From assembly GCF_000233715.2 (NCBI RefSeq), contig NC_021184.1:620001-684000 (forward strand): a stretch of DNA of 64,000 bases, read 5' to 3'. The translations under genes and the position numbers were made by a program. Positions within the stretch are counted from its first letter, which is position 1, and every line of letters begins with the position of its first letter. The notes beneath the pieces are model-generated. The model did no database searches, was not told where the DNA came from, and worked only from the letters and a program-made list of their open reading frames with translations. Positions 9,480 through 17,406 of this stretch are shown here, piece after piece. The DNA is from Desulfoscipio gibsoniae DSM 7213. GTDB lineage: Bacteria > Bacillota > Desulfotomaculia > Desulfotomaculales > Desulfallaceae.

Positions 9480-9869
9480 TTGAGCATAGGAAGATGTAGA
9501 GTTTGCGACCTCTCTCCCTATGCCCCGGATGGACTTGAAGTCCCATACAAGATGAGAATAACAACTCCCTGCCCAAATGTCCAGAGCTATATTAAAAATC
9601 CCAAAAATTTTCTTCCTATCAGGCCTGTTTGCCCTAATAATTCATCCCACAGGCCGCATTGGAATGCCAATTGGGACCGTAAATTATGCCTGGACCATGT
9701 TAACGCAACTAGAATTACGATCTTCAACGCTTATTGCGAGCAATGTCACGAAACAATCAGTTATTGGCCGGAATTTGTGCTGCCATATCAGCGGGAACCG
9801 CTGGAAACCTTGGTTATCGCCAAATCTCCTGACTTGCATCATGATGATCTTAGAGGTAAAACCCCTTAA
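9480..9869 (+). pseudogene. DUF6431-like zinc-finger protein of transposon origin
   Basis: Starting at TTG 9480, the 129-residue frame has paired cysteines near the N-terminus (GRCRVC), in the middle (RPVCPN, KLCLDH) and in YCEQCHETISYWPEF, then LPYQREPLETL. This layout, Cys pairs followed by a WPEFxLPY stretch, is the one I associate with DUF6431 proteins encoded just upstream of Mu-like DDE transposases. The adjacent frame starting at 9896 fits such a transposase N-terminus, so the pair looks like the start of one broken element. Confidence 0.5.
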
Positions 9870-9895
9870 AATTAGCAAGTCAGGAGGGAAAAAGT

Positions 9896-10050
9896 ATGAA
9901 TTTGCCACCGGATGATGAGCGTGAGCGGGTTGCTTTGCAACGATTTGAGATTATTGTACCCTTGCTGAAACGCCCAATGCCACGTGGTGCCCAAAAGCTC
10001 ATACTTGAGGAGCTTACCAAAAAGATGCACCTTGATGCCCAGAACCGCCT
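9896..10050 (+). pseudogene. N-terminal fragment of a Mu-like DDE transposase
   Basis: ATG 9896 follows CAGGAGGG. The first 45 or so residues (DERERVALQRFEIIVPLLKR...RGAQKLILEELTKK) resemble the leader of Mu-type integrase-core transposases. The similarity ends near 10040-10050, where the sequence joins a TnpB-like tail in a different frame. The remaining residues of this frame are out-of-frame translation of that tail. The catalytic DDE core is absent. Confidence 0.5.
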
Positions 10051-10380
10051 AACTGGCCCCATAAGAAGTTCCTCGGCTACCTCGGCTATAAGACAGAAAG
10101 CCGCGGTAAGTATACTCACAAAGCCGACGAACGGTATAGCACCCAGACGTGCTCTAATTGCGGCAACCGGCAGAAACTCAAGCCCACGATACGCACCTAC
10201 AAATGCCCAAAATGCACTATGGTGCTGGGTAGGGACGATAACGCCGCAATTAACCTGCTAAATAACTTATTAACCAGCTTCTACAGGCCGAAGGTGAACT
10301 ACAGGGACTATCGCAAGAAGAAGATATATAGCCGTACCCTAAGTGGTCAGTGGTATGTGGCCTATAAGAAGGTTGGCTAA
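10036..10380 (+). pseudogene. C-terminal fragment of TnpB/OrfB (IS200/IS605-type)
   Basis: Frame 1 is open from 10036 and reads LGYKTESRGKYTHKADERYSTQTCSNCG, then CPKCTMVLGRDDNAAINL. That is the TnpB C-terminal zinc ribbon (CSNC...CPKC) and the RDxNAAxN motif holding the last catalytic Asp. The N-terminal two thirds, including the first RuvC segments, are missing and there is no start, so it cannot act as a nuclease. It ends at TAA 10378. Confidence 0.8.
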
Positions 10381-10500
10381 ACCTAAAAGTTATTGCCTCT
10401 TGTGGCCGGGCCATATCGAAAGGTATGTGCCGTAGCAATGCGGAAATCTCTGGGATGCTGAAAAAAGCTCCCGGCTCTAAGTTGACTATCTTGGGTTAAC
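10381..10500 (+). mobile_element. Probable right end of the TnpB-type element
   Basis: Immediately after the TnpB stop the sequence runs through GCAATGCGGAAATCTCTGG to AAGCTCCCGGCTCT, resembling the structured right end that overlaps the guide-RNA scaffold of IS200/IS605 elements. This is recognition by general resemblance, not by alignment. Confidence 0.35.
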
Positions 10501-10507
10501 TTGGATG

Positions 10508-10537
10508 CCCCTCACTTTAGTGCACTTTAGTGAGGGG
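10508..10537. terminator. Inverted repeat CCCCTCACT / AGTGAGGGG
   Basis: Nine-base perfect arms enclose 12 bases and lie 119 bp before the histidine kinase. There is no T run, so it may be an operator or the edge of the mobile-element block rather than a terminator. Confidence 0.4.
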
Positions 10538-10655
10538 AGGAGGTCACCATGATTCTATAAGTTATCATCATTCGACACGATATCTGAAGGTATTATGTCC
10601 GGAATCGTCTAAGATAAAGATGATCTGCCAGTGACTCTGACCAGGGGGTATATCT

Positions 10656-13094
10656 ATGGTAAATGAGGAGCGGACCAAGGAGCAATTAATCAATGAGTTA
10701 AAGGCAATGCGCCAACGGGTTGCGGAATTGGAAGCATCCGAAGCAAAACTTAAAAATAGCCTTAAAGAGTTAAACAAGGTTAAAGAAAATTATCAGATGC
10801 TGGTGGATAGTCAAATTACTCTGATAGTAAAATTCGACTTTAATGGTAAAATTTTATTTGTTAATAAAACTTACTGTCAAACCTTTGGCAAGGAAGAATC
10901 GGAGCTTTTGGGCGCCTCCTTTGTGCCATTGGTACACGTGGATGACAGGGAAGCCACTCTAAAGGCCATGGAAAATTTATATAGACCTCCTTATTGCAGC
11001 TATGTCGAACAAAGGGCGATGACCAAAGACGGCTGGAGATGGATTGGTTGGACCGGTAAAGCAATTTCGGATGAGCATAATCAGATAACAGCAATTGTAG
11101 CTGTGGGCAAGGATATCACTGAGCGTAAATGCGCAGAAAAGGCTTTGGAAGAGGCCAATCAACAACTGATGGATATCATTGAATTTTTGCCGGATGCCAC
11201 CTTTGTTGTTGACAGGGATAAAAAGGTCATTGCTTGGAATCGTGCTATTGAGGAAATGACTGGAGTGCATAAAAAAGATATTATTGGTAAGGGGAATTGT
11301 GCTTACTCAATACCCTTTTACGGGAAGCCAAGGCCGACTTTGGTGGATTTAATTGAACAAGACGAAACTCAGATCCAAATGTACTATAAGAGTGTGCAAA
11401 GAAATAATAAAACCCTTTACACCGAGGTTTATATTCCACCCCCGTTTAACGGCAGCGGGGCAACTTTATGGGTTAAGACTTCTCCGCTTTATGATACCGC
11501 CGGTAACATTTGTGGTGCTATTGAATCCATCCGTGATATAACCGACCGCAATAAAATGGCGGAGGAGTTGAATAAATACCGTAAACACCTTGAGACGATG
11601 GTAAATAAACGAACTGCCATGCTGCAAAATGCCATGGTGCAACTACAACAAGAAGTTGCCGAGCGTGAGCTGGCAGAGGAGGCCCTGCGCCAAAGTGAAC
11701 TGCAATTGCGCCGCATTACTGATAACATGCTGGATGTAATCGGTATGGTTAATACGCAAGGAATCATTCATTACCAAAGCCCATCCTGCAAAGATGTTTT
11801 GGGCTATGAGCCGGAACAAATGGTGGGAAAGTCTAAAATGGACTTTGTGCACCCTGACGATCTTAAACAGGTACATACTGCCTGGAAGCAGTGTATCAAT
11901 ACGTTATCAAGTAATAAAATAGAGTTTCGTCACCGGCAAGCCAACGGTCAATATATTTGGGTGGAAACATCCTGTAAACCAATCAGCAACGAAAATGGTC
12001 TGGTTGCTGAGGCTGTGTTGTGCAGCAGAGACATCACCGAACGCAAGAATGCAGAGCATATGCTGCGCCTTTCAGAGGAACGGTTCGCCAAATCCTTTAA
12101 TGCCAGCCCTAATATTATGAGTATCAGGACATTGGCTGACGGACGTTATATTTTCGTTAATGATAGTTTTGTTAAGCAAACCGGTTACCAGCATGAAGAG
12201 ATTATCGGCCGTACGACGGAAGAACTGAATATTTACGTTGACTCTAAGGAATATGCCAGGATGATGGAATCATTTACCAAACAGGGATTCGTCCACAATT
12301 ATAAGCAAAAATTCCACAAAAAGTCAGGGGATATTCGTCTGGGTTTAATATCTATAGAGTTAATGGAGCTTAACGGGGAGAAATGTATATTATCTAATGT
12401 TACGGATATTACTGAATTCGACCGCTTGGACCGGCAGATGGCCCGCCTGGACAGGCTTAATCTAATCGGTGAAATGGCTGCCGGCATTGGGCATGAAATC
12501 AGAAATCCAATGACCGGCGTACGTGGACTGCTGCAAATACTTAATAGCAAGGATGATTTTAACGGGTACAGGGATTATTTTAATGTCATGATTGAAGAAC
12601 TTGACAGAGCTAATTCCATAATTACTTACTTTTTATCGCTGGCCAAAAATAAACCTGTGGATAAGGTTAGTCAAAGTCTAAATAATATAATAGAAACTAT
12701 ATCTCCACTAATCCAGGCGGGTGCCAATGAAGCTAACAAATATATAAACATCGAACTTCGAGATATTCCAAATTTATTGCTGGATGAAAAAGAAATGCGC
12801 CAGCTTATTATTAACTTGGTCCACAATGGGCTGGAAGCTATGGCCTTAGGTGGAATACTTACTGTAAAAACGTATACTGACCGCCGGGATGTGGTTTTGG
12901 CCGTTCAAGACCAGGGCCAGGGAATTAAGTCGGATGTATTGGAAAAATTAGGTACACCGTTTATTACTACTAAGGATAACGGAACAGGCTTAGGGCTGGC
13001 AGTTTGTTACAGCATCGCTGAAAGACATCAGGCCAAGATCGAAGTAGATACCGGCCCTTATGGTAGTACTTTCTTTGTGCGTTTCAAACAATAA
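10656..13094 (+). CDS. Soluble multi-PAS sensor histidine kinase
   Basis: 812 residues with an N-terminal coiled coil (about 1-45), four PAS domains with PAC-type ends (GKDITERK, IRDITDRN, SRDITERK, VTDITEF) and a second coiled coil near 310-345. The kinase core has H-box GHEIRNPMTGVRGLLQ, N-box INLVHNGLEA, G1 DQGQGI and G2 NGTGLGLAV. No membrane helix is present, so it senses a cytoplasmic signal. This layout is typical of the orphan kinases that feed Spo0A or NtrC-type regulators in spore formers. No response regulator adjoins it. ATG 10656 sits behind CCAGGGGG. Confidence 0.9.
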   Translation: MVNEERTKEQLINELKAMRQRVAELEASEAKLKNSLKELNKVKENYQMLVDSQITLIVKFDFNGKILFVNKTYCQTFGKEESELLGASFVPLVHVDDREATLKAMENLYRPPYCSYVEQRAMTKDGWRWIGWTGKAISDEHNQITAIVAVGKDITERKCAEKALEEANQQLMDIIEFLPDATFVVDRDKKVIAWNRAIEEMTGVHKKDIIGKGNCAYSIPFYGKPRPTLVDLIEQDETQIQMYYKSVQRNNKTLYTEVYIPPPFNGSGATLWVKTSPLYDTAGNICGAIESIRDITDRNKMAEELNKYRKHLETMVNKRTAMLQNAMVQLQQEVAERELAEEALRQSELQLRRITDNMLDVIGMVNTQGIIHYQSPSCKDVLGYEPEQMVGKSKMDFVHPDDLKQVHTAWKQCINTLSSNKIEFRHRQANGQYIWVETSCKPISNENGLVAEAVLCSRDITERKNAEHMLRLSEERFAKSFNASPNIMSIRTLADGRYIFVNDSFVKQTGYQHEEIIGRTTEELNIYVDSKEYARMMESFTKQGFVHNYKQKFHKKSGDIRLGLISIELMELNGEKCILSNVTDITEFDRLDRQMARLDRLNLIGEMAAGIGHEIRNPMTGVRGLLQILNSKDDFNGYRDYFNVMIEELDRANSIITYFLSLAKNKPVDKVSQSLNNIIETISPLIQAGANEANKYINIELRDIPNLLLDEKEMRQLIINLVHNGLEAMALGGILTVKTYTDRRDVVLAVQDQGQGIKSDVLEKLGTPFITTKDNGTGLGLAVCYSIAERHQAKIEVDTGPYGSTFFVRFKQ

Positions 13095-13182
13095 TAAATG
13101 CACAGCAGTGGCTTCTAATGTAATTCGCAATCAGAGGGTATAAGTCCTCCGCAAAGACATCGTTCAATCCATTAATACCTGT

Positions 13183-13350
13183 TAATAATATATAGCATCT
13201 GTATCAGTGACATTTAATGCCGAAAATATATCAAACAGCATGGTATCCAGCACTACACTTACTATTTCAGGGTCGAATTGAACCCCGCTGAAAATTTTTA
13301 ACTGATCAACCACCTTTGGCAAATCCAGTGCTTTTCGATATATGTAGTAT
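13183..13350 (-). pseudogene. C-terminal remnant of an HD-GYP c-di-GMP phosphodiesterase
   Basis: Reading the minus strand gives YRKALDLPKVVDQLKIFSG and then VQFDPEIVSVVLDTM, ending at TAA (13182-13184). It matches the end of HD-GYP domains, where YRKAL...L...GxQFDPxxV is conserved. The HD and GYP catalytic motifs upstream are gone. A c-di-GMP-I riboswitch with its own terminator lies directly upstream on the same strand, so the intact gene was probably under c-di-GMP control. Confidence 0.7.
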
Positions 13351-13423
13351 GTTATTTAACGATATATAATCCATTAGGCTATTTTTGTTTATCTCGTTCA
13401 TTATATGTATAAACACCCCATCC

Positions 13424-13459
13424 ATAAAGAAAAGGCCTGTTAGAAGAAACTAAACAGGC
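13424..13459 (-). terminator. Terminator hairpin of the riboswitch expression platform
   Basis: On the minus strand GCCTGTT pairs with AACAGGC around an 11-base loop, followed by a T-rich tail. It begins 15 bases after the riboswitch core, the usual distance for an expression platform. Confidence 0.7.
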
Positions 13460-13473
13460 AGAACATAAAAAAT

Positions 13474-13560
13474 CCGGCAGCCTGACTGTCATAGCCCTTT
13501 CAAAAACCTTAGACTCATGGCTTTGCGTCCCTGTCTTTCAACAGGTTTGCCTTTTCAGAA
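13474..13560 (-). ncRNA. c-di-GMP-I (GEMM-I) riboswitch
   Basis: The minus strand carries the conserved core in order: GGCAAACC, a GAAA tetraloop, GGGACGCAAAGCC, the CTAA segment, and a closing 3' stem (CAGGCTGCCGG). These are the nucleotides that build the ligand pocket and tetraloop-receptor contact of the class I c-di-GMP riboswitch. A terminator follows at once, implying transcriptional control. Downstream there is only an HD-GYP remnant, and upstream is a diguanylate cyclase gene on the same strand. Confidence 0.92.
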
Positions 13561-13612
13561 ATTATTTATCTTATATGAATGAAACCTGGTTTTTACCGCT
13601 TTCTTTACTGAT

Positions 13613-14947
13613 TTATAACGCCTTATCCGCAATGTTTACCAATTTACCCACAGTTTTAGCGTCTTCAGGGAAACTGGATACTCCAATGCTTACAGTTACC
13701 GGCCTGCGATTGCCATCCTTATCCATAAAACTTTCCGAGCCAATGGACTCCCTGATACGATCGGCTATTTTGCAGGCGGCTTTTTTAGCGACTCCTATCA
13801 ACAACACTGCAAATTCTTCTCCACCATAACGTGCTATGATATCTTCATCCCTGGTGCATGATCTTAATATACCGGCAATAATCTTCAACAGTTTATCTCC
13901 GGCAACGTGCCCATAGGTATCATTATAATTTTTAAAATTATCGATATCGATCATGAGCAGGGAAACAGGCATTTCATGATGTATGGACCAATCAAGTTCT
14001 CTCCTAAAACGTTCATAGAAATAGCGGTGATTGAAAACGCCGGTTAAACCGTCGGTGATAGCCGTCTTTTTCACATATTCATAATCAGTGGCATTCTTAA
14101 TAGCTATGGCCACGTGGGAAGCCACTATAGAAAGCATTTTGAGCAATTCATCAATGATTTCCTTTTTTTGATCGGTAGTTACGCTTAATATGCCGAGAAT
14201 CCGGCTCTCCACCAGCATGGGCACAGCCAATAGCATACCTGTTCCGGAAAAAGCAGAGTCCCAAGCCTGGGTTTTCAAGTCAATCACCTGGTTTTCCTTC
14301 TTGTTTAATACCAGTTGGTTAACTTGCTGTAGAATGTTGCGCTTGGCTTCTACCTGACCGATAATACTTTCGTAGTGTTTAATTAATACCAAATCGGTGG
14401 ATTGATTATCCATCAAATAAATATAACAATCCTCGTAGTCGATAATTTCCCTGACACAGATCAAAATTTGATCCAATAAATTATTAAAGTTTAGATCAGA
14501 GTTTATGATTTTGCTTATTTTATGTAACGTTCCCAGCTCCAATACTTTTCTGTCCAGCTCTTCGTTTATTGAAGCCAGCCTTTGGGTGATAAATTCAATT
14601 TCATCCACATAAACCTGCAGCCGCTTATAGGCTACTTGCATAGACATGGCCTGCAGCAAATTATCCTTAAGGTCCAGGTATTCTTTATAGGCATTACCGT
14701 AAAAGGTCATAATTTCAATCAATAAATTAAAAGATTTATAGATTTTTGGTACCCATTCACTATAGGGATAGGATTGCAGCACTTCCTTAAAAGATTTTAA
14801 ATGTGTCTCTATAATTTCCTCAGGCCTGATACCATTATTTACTAATTTTTTACTGAATAGAGAGGCCTGGTACAAACAAGACTCGCTTTCGTCCTCCAAA
14901 AAATTTTTAAGGATTTTAACGTATTGCTCATCGAAGTCTTTATGCAA
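13613..14947 (-). CDS. RsbU_N-GAF-GGDEF diguanylate cyclase, stressosome output, with a nonsense codon near its end
   Basis: Makes c-di-GMP from two GTP. Residues 1-90 resemble the RsbT-binding domain of RsbU (LEDESESCLYQASLFSKKLV...), then a GAF domain (about 145-300) and a GGDEF domain with ITDGLTGVFNHRYF, IDNFKNYND and intact active site ARYGGEEFAVLL. Start is TTG 14947 with GGAGGGGG upstream. In Moorella an equivalent cyclase replaces the RsbU phosphatase as stressosome output. The frame stops at ADKAL; the codon expected to be Tyr in the ADKALY motif is TAA, and a plausible original tail (ISKESGKNQVSFI) continues in frame to a second stop at 13571-13573. Loss of about 14 residues may weaken or abolish activity. 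Confidence 0.85.
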   Translation of the reverse strand: MHKDFDEQYVKILKNFLEDESESCLYQASLFSKKLVNNGIRPEEIIETHLKSFKEVLQSYPYSEWVPKIYKSFNLLIEIMTFYGNAYKEYLDLKDNLLQAMSMQVAYKRLQVYVDEIEFITQRLASINEELDRKVLELGTLHKISKIINSDLNFNNLLDQILICVREIIDYEDCYIYLMDNQSTDLVLIKHYESIIGQVEAKRNILQQVNQLVLNKKENQVIDLKTQAWDSAFSGTGMLLAVPMLVESRILGILSVTTDQKKEIIDELLKMLSIVASHVAIAIKNATDYEYVKKTAITDGLTGVFNHRYFYERFRRELDWSIHHEMPVSLLMIDIDNFKNYNDTYGHVAGDKLLKIIAGILRSCTRDEDIIARYGGEEFAVLLIGVAKKAACKIADRIRESIGSESFMDKDGNRRPVTVSIGVSSFPEDAKTVGKLVNIADKAL

Positions 14948-14973
14948 AAGAACCCCCTCCCTTTTTTGTATTG

Positions 14974-15549
14974 TTATTCTATTTTAATAACCATAATTGT
15001 CCGGTCGTCATTTTTCATATATTCTTTTTCAATTTTATGGGCCATATCCCCGGGGTCTTGCAGCAACAAACTGTTTTGTTTTAAAAAGTTACGTGATATA
15101 CCATCAGAAAAGATATAAATATAATTAACACTTTGAACCGTTCCTTTATTAACATAAGGTAAATGGGGTATGGCACGGCCGAGCGTGCCGTTATTGTTAA
15201 CTAAACCTACGGGCTTGTCCCCCTGTATATAACCTTCGACATTGCCGATGCCGATATATTCAAATGCGCCTGAAACAAGGTTCAACCGCAATACACTTGC
15301 CGCAGCACCGCGTTCGCCTTTAACATAAAGGTGACAATTTAACAACAAATCTTTGACATTTAAATGAGTATGTTCTTTAAAAAAGCCAGTTATCCTGTCA
15401 ACAGCTCGAAAGGCATCTGCTCCACTGCCCAAACCGTCCATAACGGCAAACAATGCATAATCATTCTTGACAAAGGCCAGGTAAGCGTCACCGTTCAAAT
15501 CACCCTGATGCTTGGGCAGCGAGACCACCCCATAATCTATCTTAACCAT
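14974..15549 (-). CDS. rsbX: RsbX-like PP2C serine phosphatase
   Basis: 191 residues of the SpoIIE/RsbX branch of PP2C phosphatases: metal-binding Asp residues in NGDAYLAF, MDGLGSGADA, FSDGISRNF and the terminal NDDRTIMVI. RsbX resets the stressosome by removing phosphates from RsbS and RsbR. Its start overlaps the rsbT end by 13 bp, pointing to translational coupling, and the cyclase follows 26 bp downstream. Confidence 0.88.
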   Translation of the reverse strand: MVKIDYGVVSLPKHQGDLNGDAYLAFVKNDYALFAVMDGLGSGADAFRAVDRITGFFKEHTHLNVKDLLLNCHLYVKGERGAAASVLRLNLVSGAFEYIGIGNVEGYIQGDKPVGLVNNNGTLGRAIPHLPYVNKGTVQSVNYIYIFSDGISRNFLKQNSLLLQDPGDMAHKIEKEYMKNDDRTIMVIKIE

Positions 15550-15944
15550 TTACGCACAATCACCTGTGTCCCTTCGCCGAGGCTCGACTTGATACTAAAT
15601 TCATCCATTAACCTTTTGGTGCCGGGAAGCCCGGTACCCAGACCCCGGGAAGTGGTATAGCCATCTTGCATGGCCAGTTTAATATCAACAATCCCGGGTC
15701 CATCATCCGAAGCCAATATTTCAATACCTTTTCGTAAACCATTGTTAATTACCCTAAGATATATAGAGCCTTCCCCTGCATAGAGAACAATATTACGGGC
15801 CAGTTCAGAGATAGCGGTGGTGATCCTGGTTTGGTCCACTAGCCCAAAGCCCATCGATTTGGAGACATTTCGCACTGCCTGCCTGGCTGCGACGATATCA
15901 AAATCATTTTTAAGATATACATTTATTTCTTGCATGCTTTCCAT
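15537..15944 (-). CDS. rsbT: RsbT-like anti-sigma-type serine/threonine kinase
   Basis: 135 residues of GHKL ATPase fold: N-box ISELARNIVLYAG, G1 ASDDGPGI and G2 GLGTGLPGTKRLMDEF. RsbT is held in the stressosome by RsbS, phosphorylates RsbS and RsbR under stress, and then binds its output partner. Here that partner is probably the cyclase two genes downstream, which carries an RsbU-like N-terminal domain. ATG 15944 has AAGGAG seven bases upstream. Confidence 0.92.
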   Translation of the reverse strand: MESMQEINVYLKNDFDIVAARQAVRNVSKSMGFGLVDQTRITTAISELARNIVLYAGEGSIYLRVINNGLRKGIEILASDDGPGIVDIKLAMQDGYTTSRGLGTGLPGTKRLMDEFSIKSSLGEGTQVIVRKWLR

Positions 15945-15956
15945 ATTTTACACTCC

Positions 15957-16301
15957 TTACTTACACGAAGCACGAAGAAGATCAATACCTTTTTGTAAAT
16001 TCAGTATACCACCCAGGGTAATGCCCAATTCTATCAAGGTAATTGCCACACCAGGCTGTATGCCGGTTACCACCACATCAACACCCATCAGCTTGGACAT
16101 GGAAGAAATATCCCCTAGTACTTTTGCCACAAAGCTGTCTACAATTTCCACCGCTGTCAGGTCTACCAGTACTCCCACGGGTTCCTGCTGTGATATGTCC
16201 CTGGCCAGGCTTTCCTGAAGATCAAGGGCTGCTGTGTCGGATAAGCTGCCCTGTATGGATACTACCAAGCAGTTGTCTATTTTTAAAATAGGAATTTCCA
16301 T
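15957..16301 (-). CDS. rsbS: RsbS-like STAS scaffold protein
   Basis: A single STAS domain of 114 residues. The phosphorylatable serine equivalent to Bacillus RsbS Ser59 is Ser56 in EIVDSFVAKVLGD. It forms the stressosome core with RsbR and sequesters RsbT. It lies 3 bp after rsbR and 12 bp before rsbT, consistent with one operon. Confidence 0.92.
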   Translation of the reverse strand: MEIPILKIDNCLVVSIQGSLSDTAALDLQESLARDISQQEPVGVLVDLTAVEIVDSFVAKVLGDISSMSKLMGVDVVVTGIQPGVAITLIELGITLGGILNLQKGIDLLRASCK

Positions 16302-16304
16302 GGA

Positions 16305-17141
16305 TTATATACACCTACCTTTTTGCATGGCGTTTATTTCCAAGCCAATCATACCAAGTGCTGTTTCCAAACCTTTTTTCAAGTTTGTATTGGTGATGAT
16401 TTCATTAAATAAATTTACATCCAGCTTAATAATGGTTTGGGCCATATCAGGGCTGATACCCACTAAAATACAAGTGCTGCCCAATAACCTGGATGCCTTG
16501 GCGGCATTAAGCAAGTTTTGGGCGACGGCTGTATCGATTATCGGCACCCCGGTGACATCAATGATTACAATTTCCGCCTGCTGGGAAACTATGGCGTTTA
16601 ATAAATGCTCTATTATTTGCTTTGCTCGAAAGGTATCGACAGTACCAACCAGAGGTACCACCACAATTTTATCGAAAAGCGGTATTATTGGAGTTGACAA
16701 CTCGTTGAGAGCCTGCTGCTGCTTGATTATTGTATTCTCCCGTACCTCCATGTACACCTTGGCCATGCGAACCCTGGATTCGCCGATAATATTGGTTAAT
16801 ATCTTCAAGTACTTGATTATCTTGTCCGGTTGGTCATAAAATTCACGCTCAAGTACGTCTATTAACTTATCACGTAATATCGTCATTACTTTTTGAATAT
16901 CATTAATGCTGTAGCCTTCGCTGACTTTATGACAGATTAAATCGTAAAAAAAATTAATAAAGTCCTCATCTACACCTGATTTAATTGCTAATACCAATTG
17001 GTGGACCAATTCGCGCATTTGATGCCTCAAGTCAGAGTATTCAATCTCATTAATTAAAGGAATATCTAAATTCTTTAATACCGTCGCTGTTTCATGTGCA
17101 ATTTCTTCAACATTATTAGTTAAGGTTTGGGTCAATCCCAT
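16305..17141 (-). CDS. rsbR: RsbR-like stressosome sensor/scaffold
   Basis: 278 residues: an N-terminal helical sensor region (about 1-150) without a recognised cofactor motif, a linker helix and a C-terminal STAS domain. Both phosphosites are conserved: Thr204 in IIDTAVAQNLL (as Thr171 in Bacillus) and Thr223 in LLGSTCILVGI (as Thr205). RsbR paralogues form the sensory turrets of the stressosome. ATG 17141 follows AGGAGGT. The IS1634-like insertion begins only 67 bp upstream of the start at its repeat edge, so the natural promoter may have been moved or cut. Confidence 0.92.
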   Translation of the reverse strand: MGLTQTLTNNVEEIAHETATVLKNLDIPLINEIEYSDLRHQMRELVHQLVLAIKSGVDEDFINFFYDLICHKVSEGYSINDIQKVMTILRDKLIDVLEREFYDQPDKIIKYLKILTNIIGESRVRMAKVYMEVRENTIIKQQQALNELSTPIIPLFDKIVVVPLVGTVDTFRAKQIIEHLLNAIVSQQAEIVIIDVTGVPIIDTAVAQNLLNAAKASRLLGSTCILVGISPDMAQTIIKLDVNLFNEIITNTNLKKGLETALGMIGLEINAMQKGRCI

Positions 17142-17207
17142 TTGCCTACCTCCTGGATATCATTATATGGAATGTTTAGCCTATGCCGCCAGTTTGTTGA
17201 TTTTGTA

Positions 17208-17256
17208 TATAGCACTAAATGTTGACCCTATTATAATCCAAGATTTGGCTAAATTC
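17208..17256. repeat. 49-bp direct repeat, left flank of IS element
   Basis: Begins TATAGCACTAAATG and ends TTTGGCTAAATTC. It is identical to 19229-19277 in the same orientation and lies outside the terminal inverted repeats, which fits a long target-site duplication. Confidence 0.9.
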
Positions 17257-17406
17257 GTCTTTTCGGAAGCATTGAAAAAAGAGGGTGAACCAAAAAGCAA
17301 AGGAAGCCAAGGCCTGCGGGCTTAATTTTTTTGTCAAGTTTTTGCGAATATGTGTTGTGTAAATATGTGCAATGAGATAGAATAGCAGAATAAAGGGGCT
17401 ACGCAT

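Noticed and set aside
13575-13829. 84-codon plus-strand frame across the end of the cyclase gene
   Set aside because: It is antisense to the GGDEF domain, which is clearly encoded on the minus strand.
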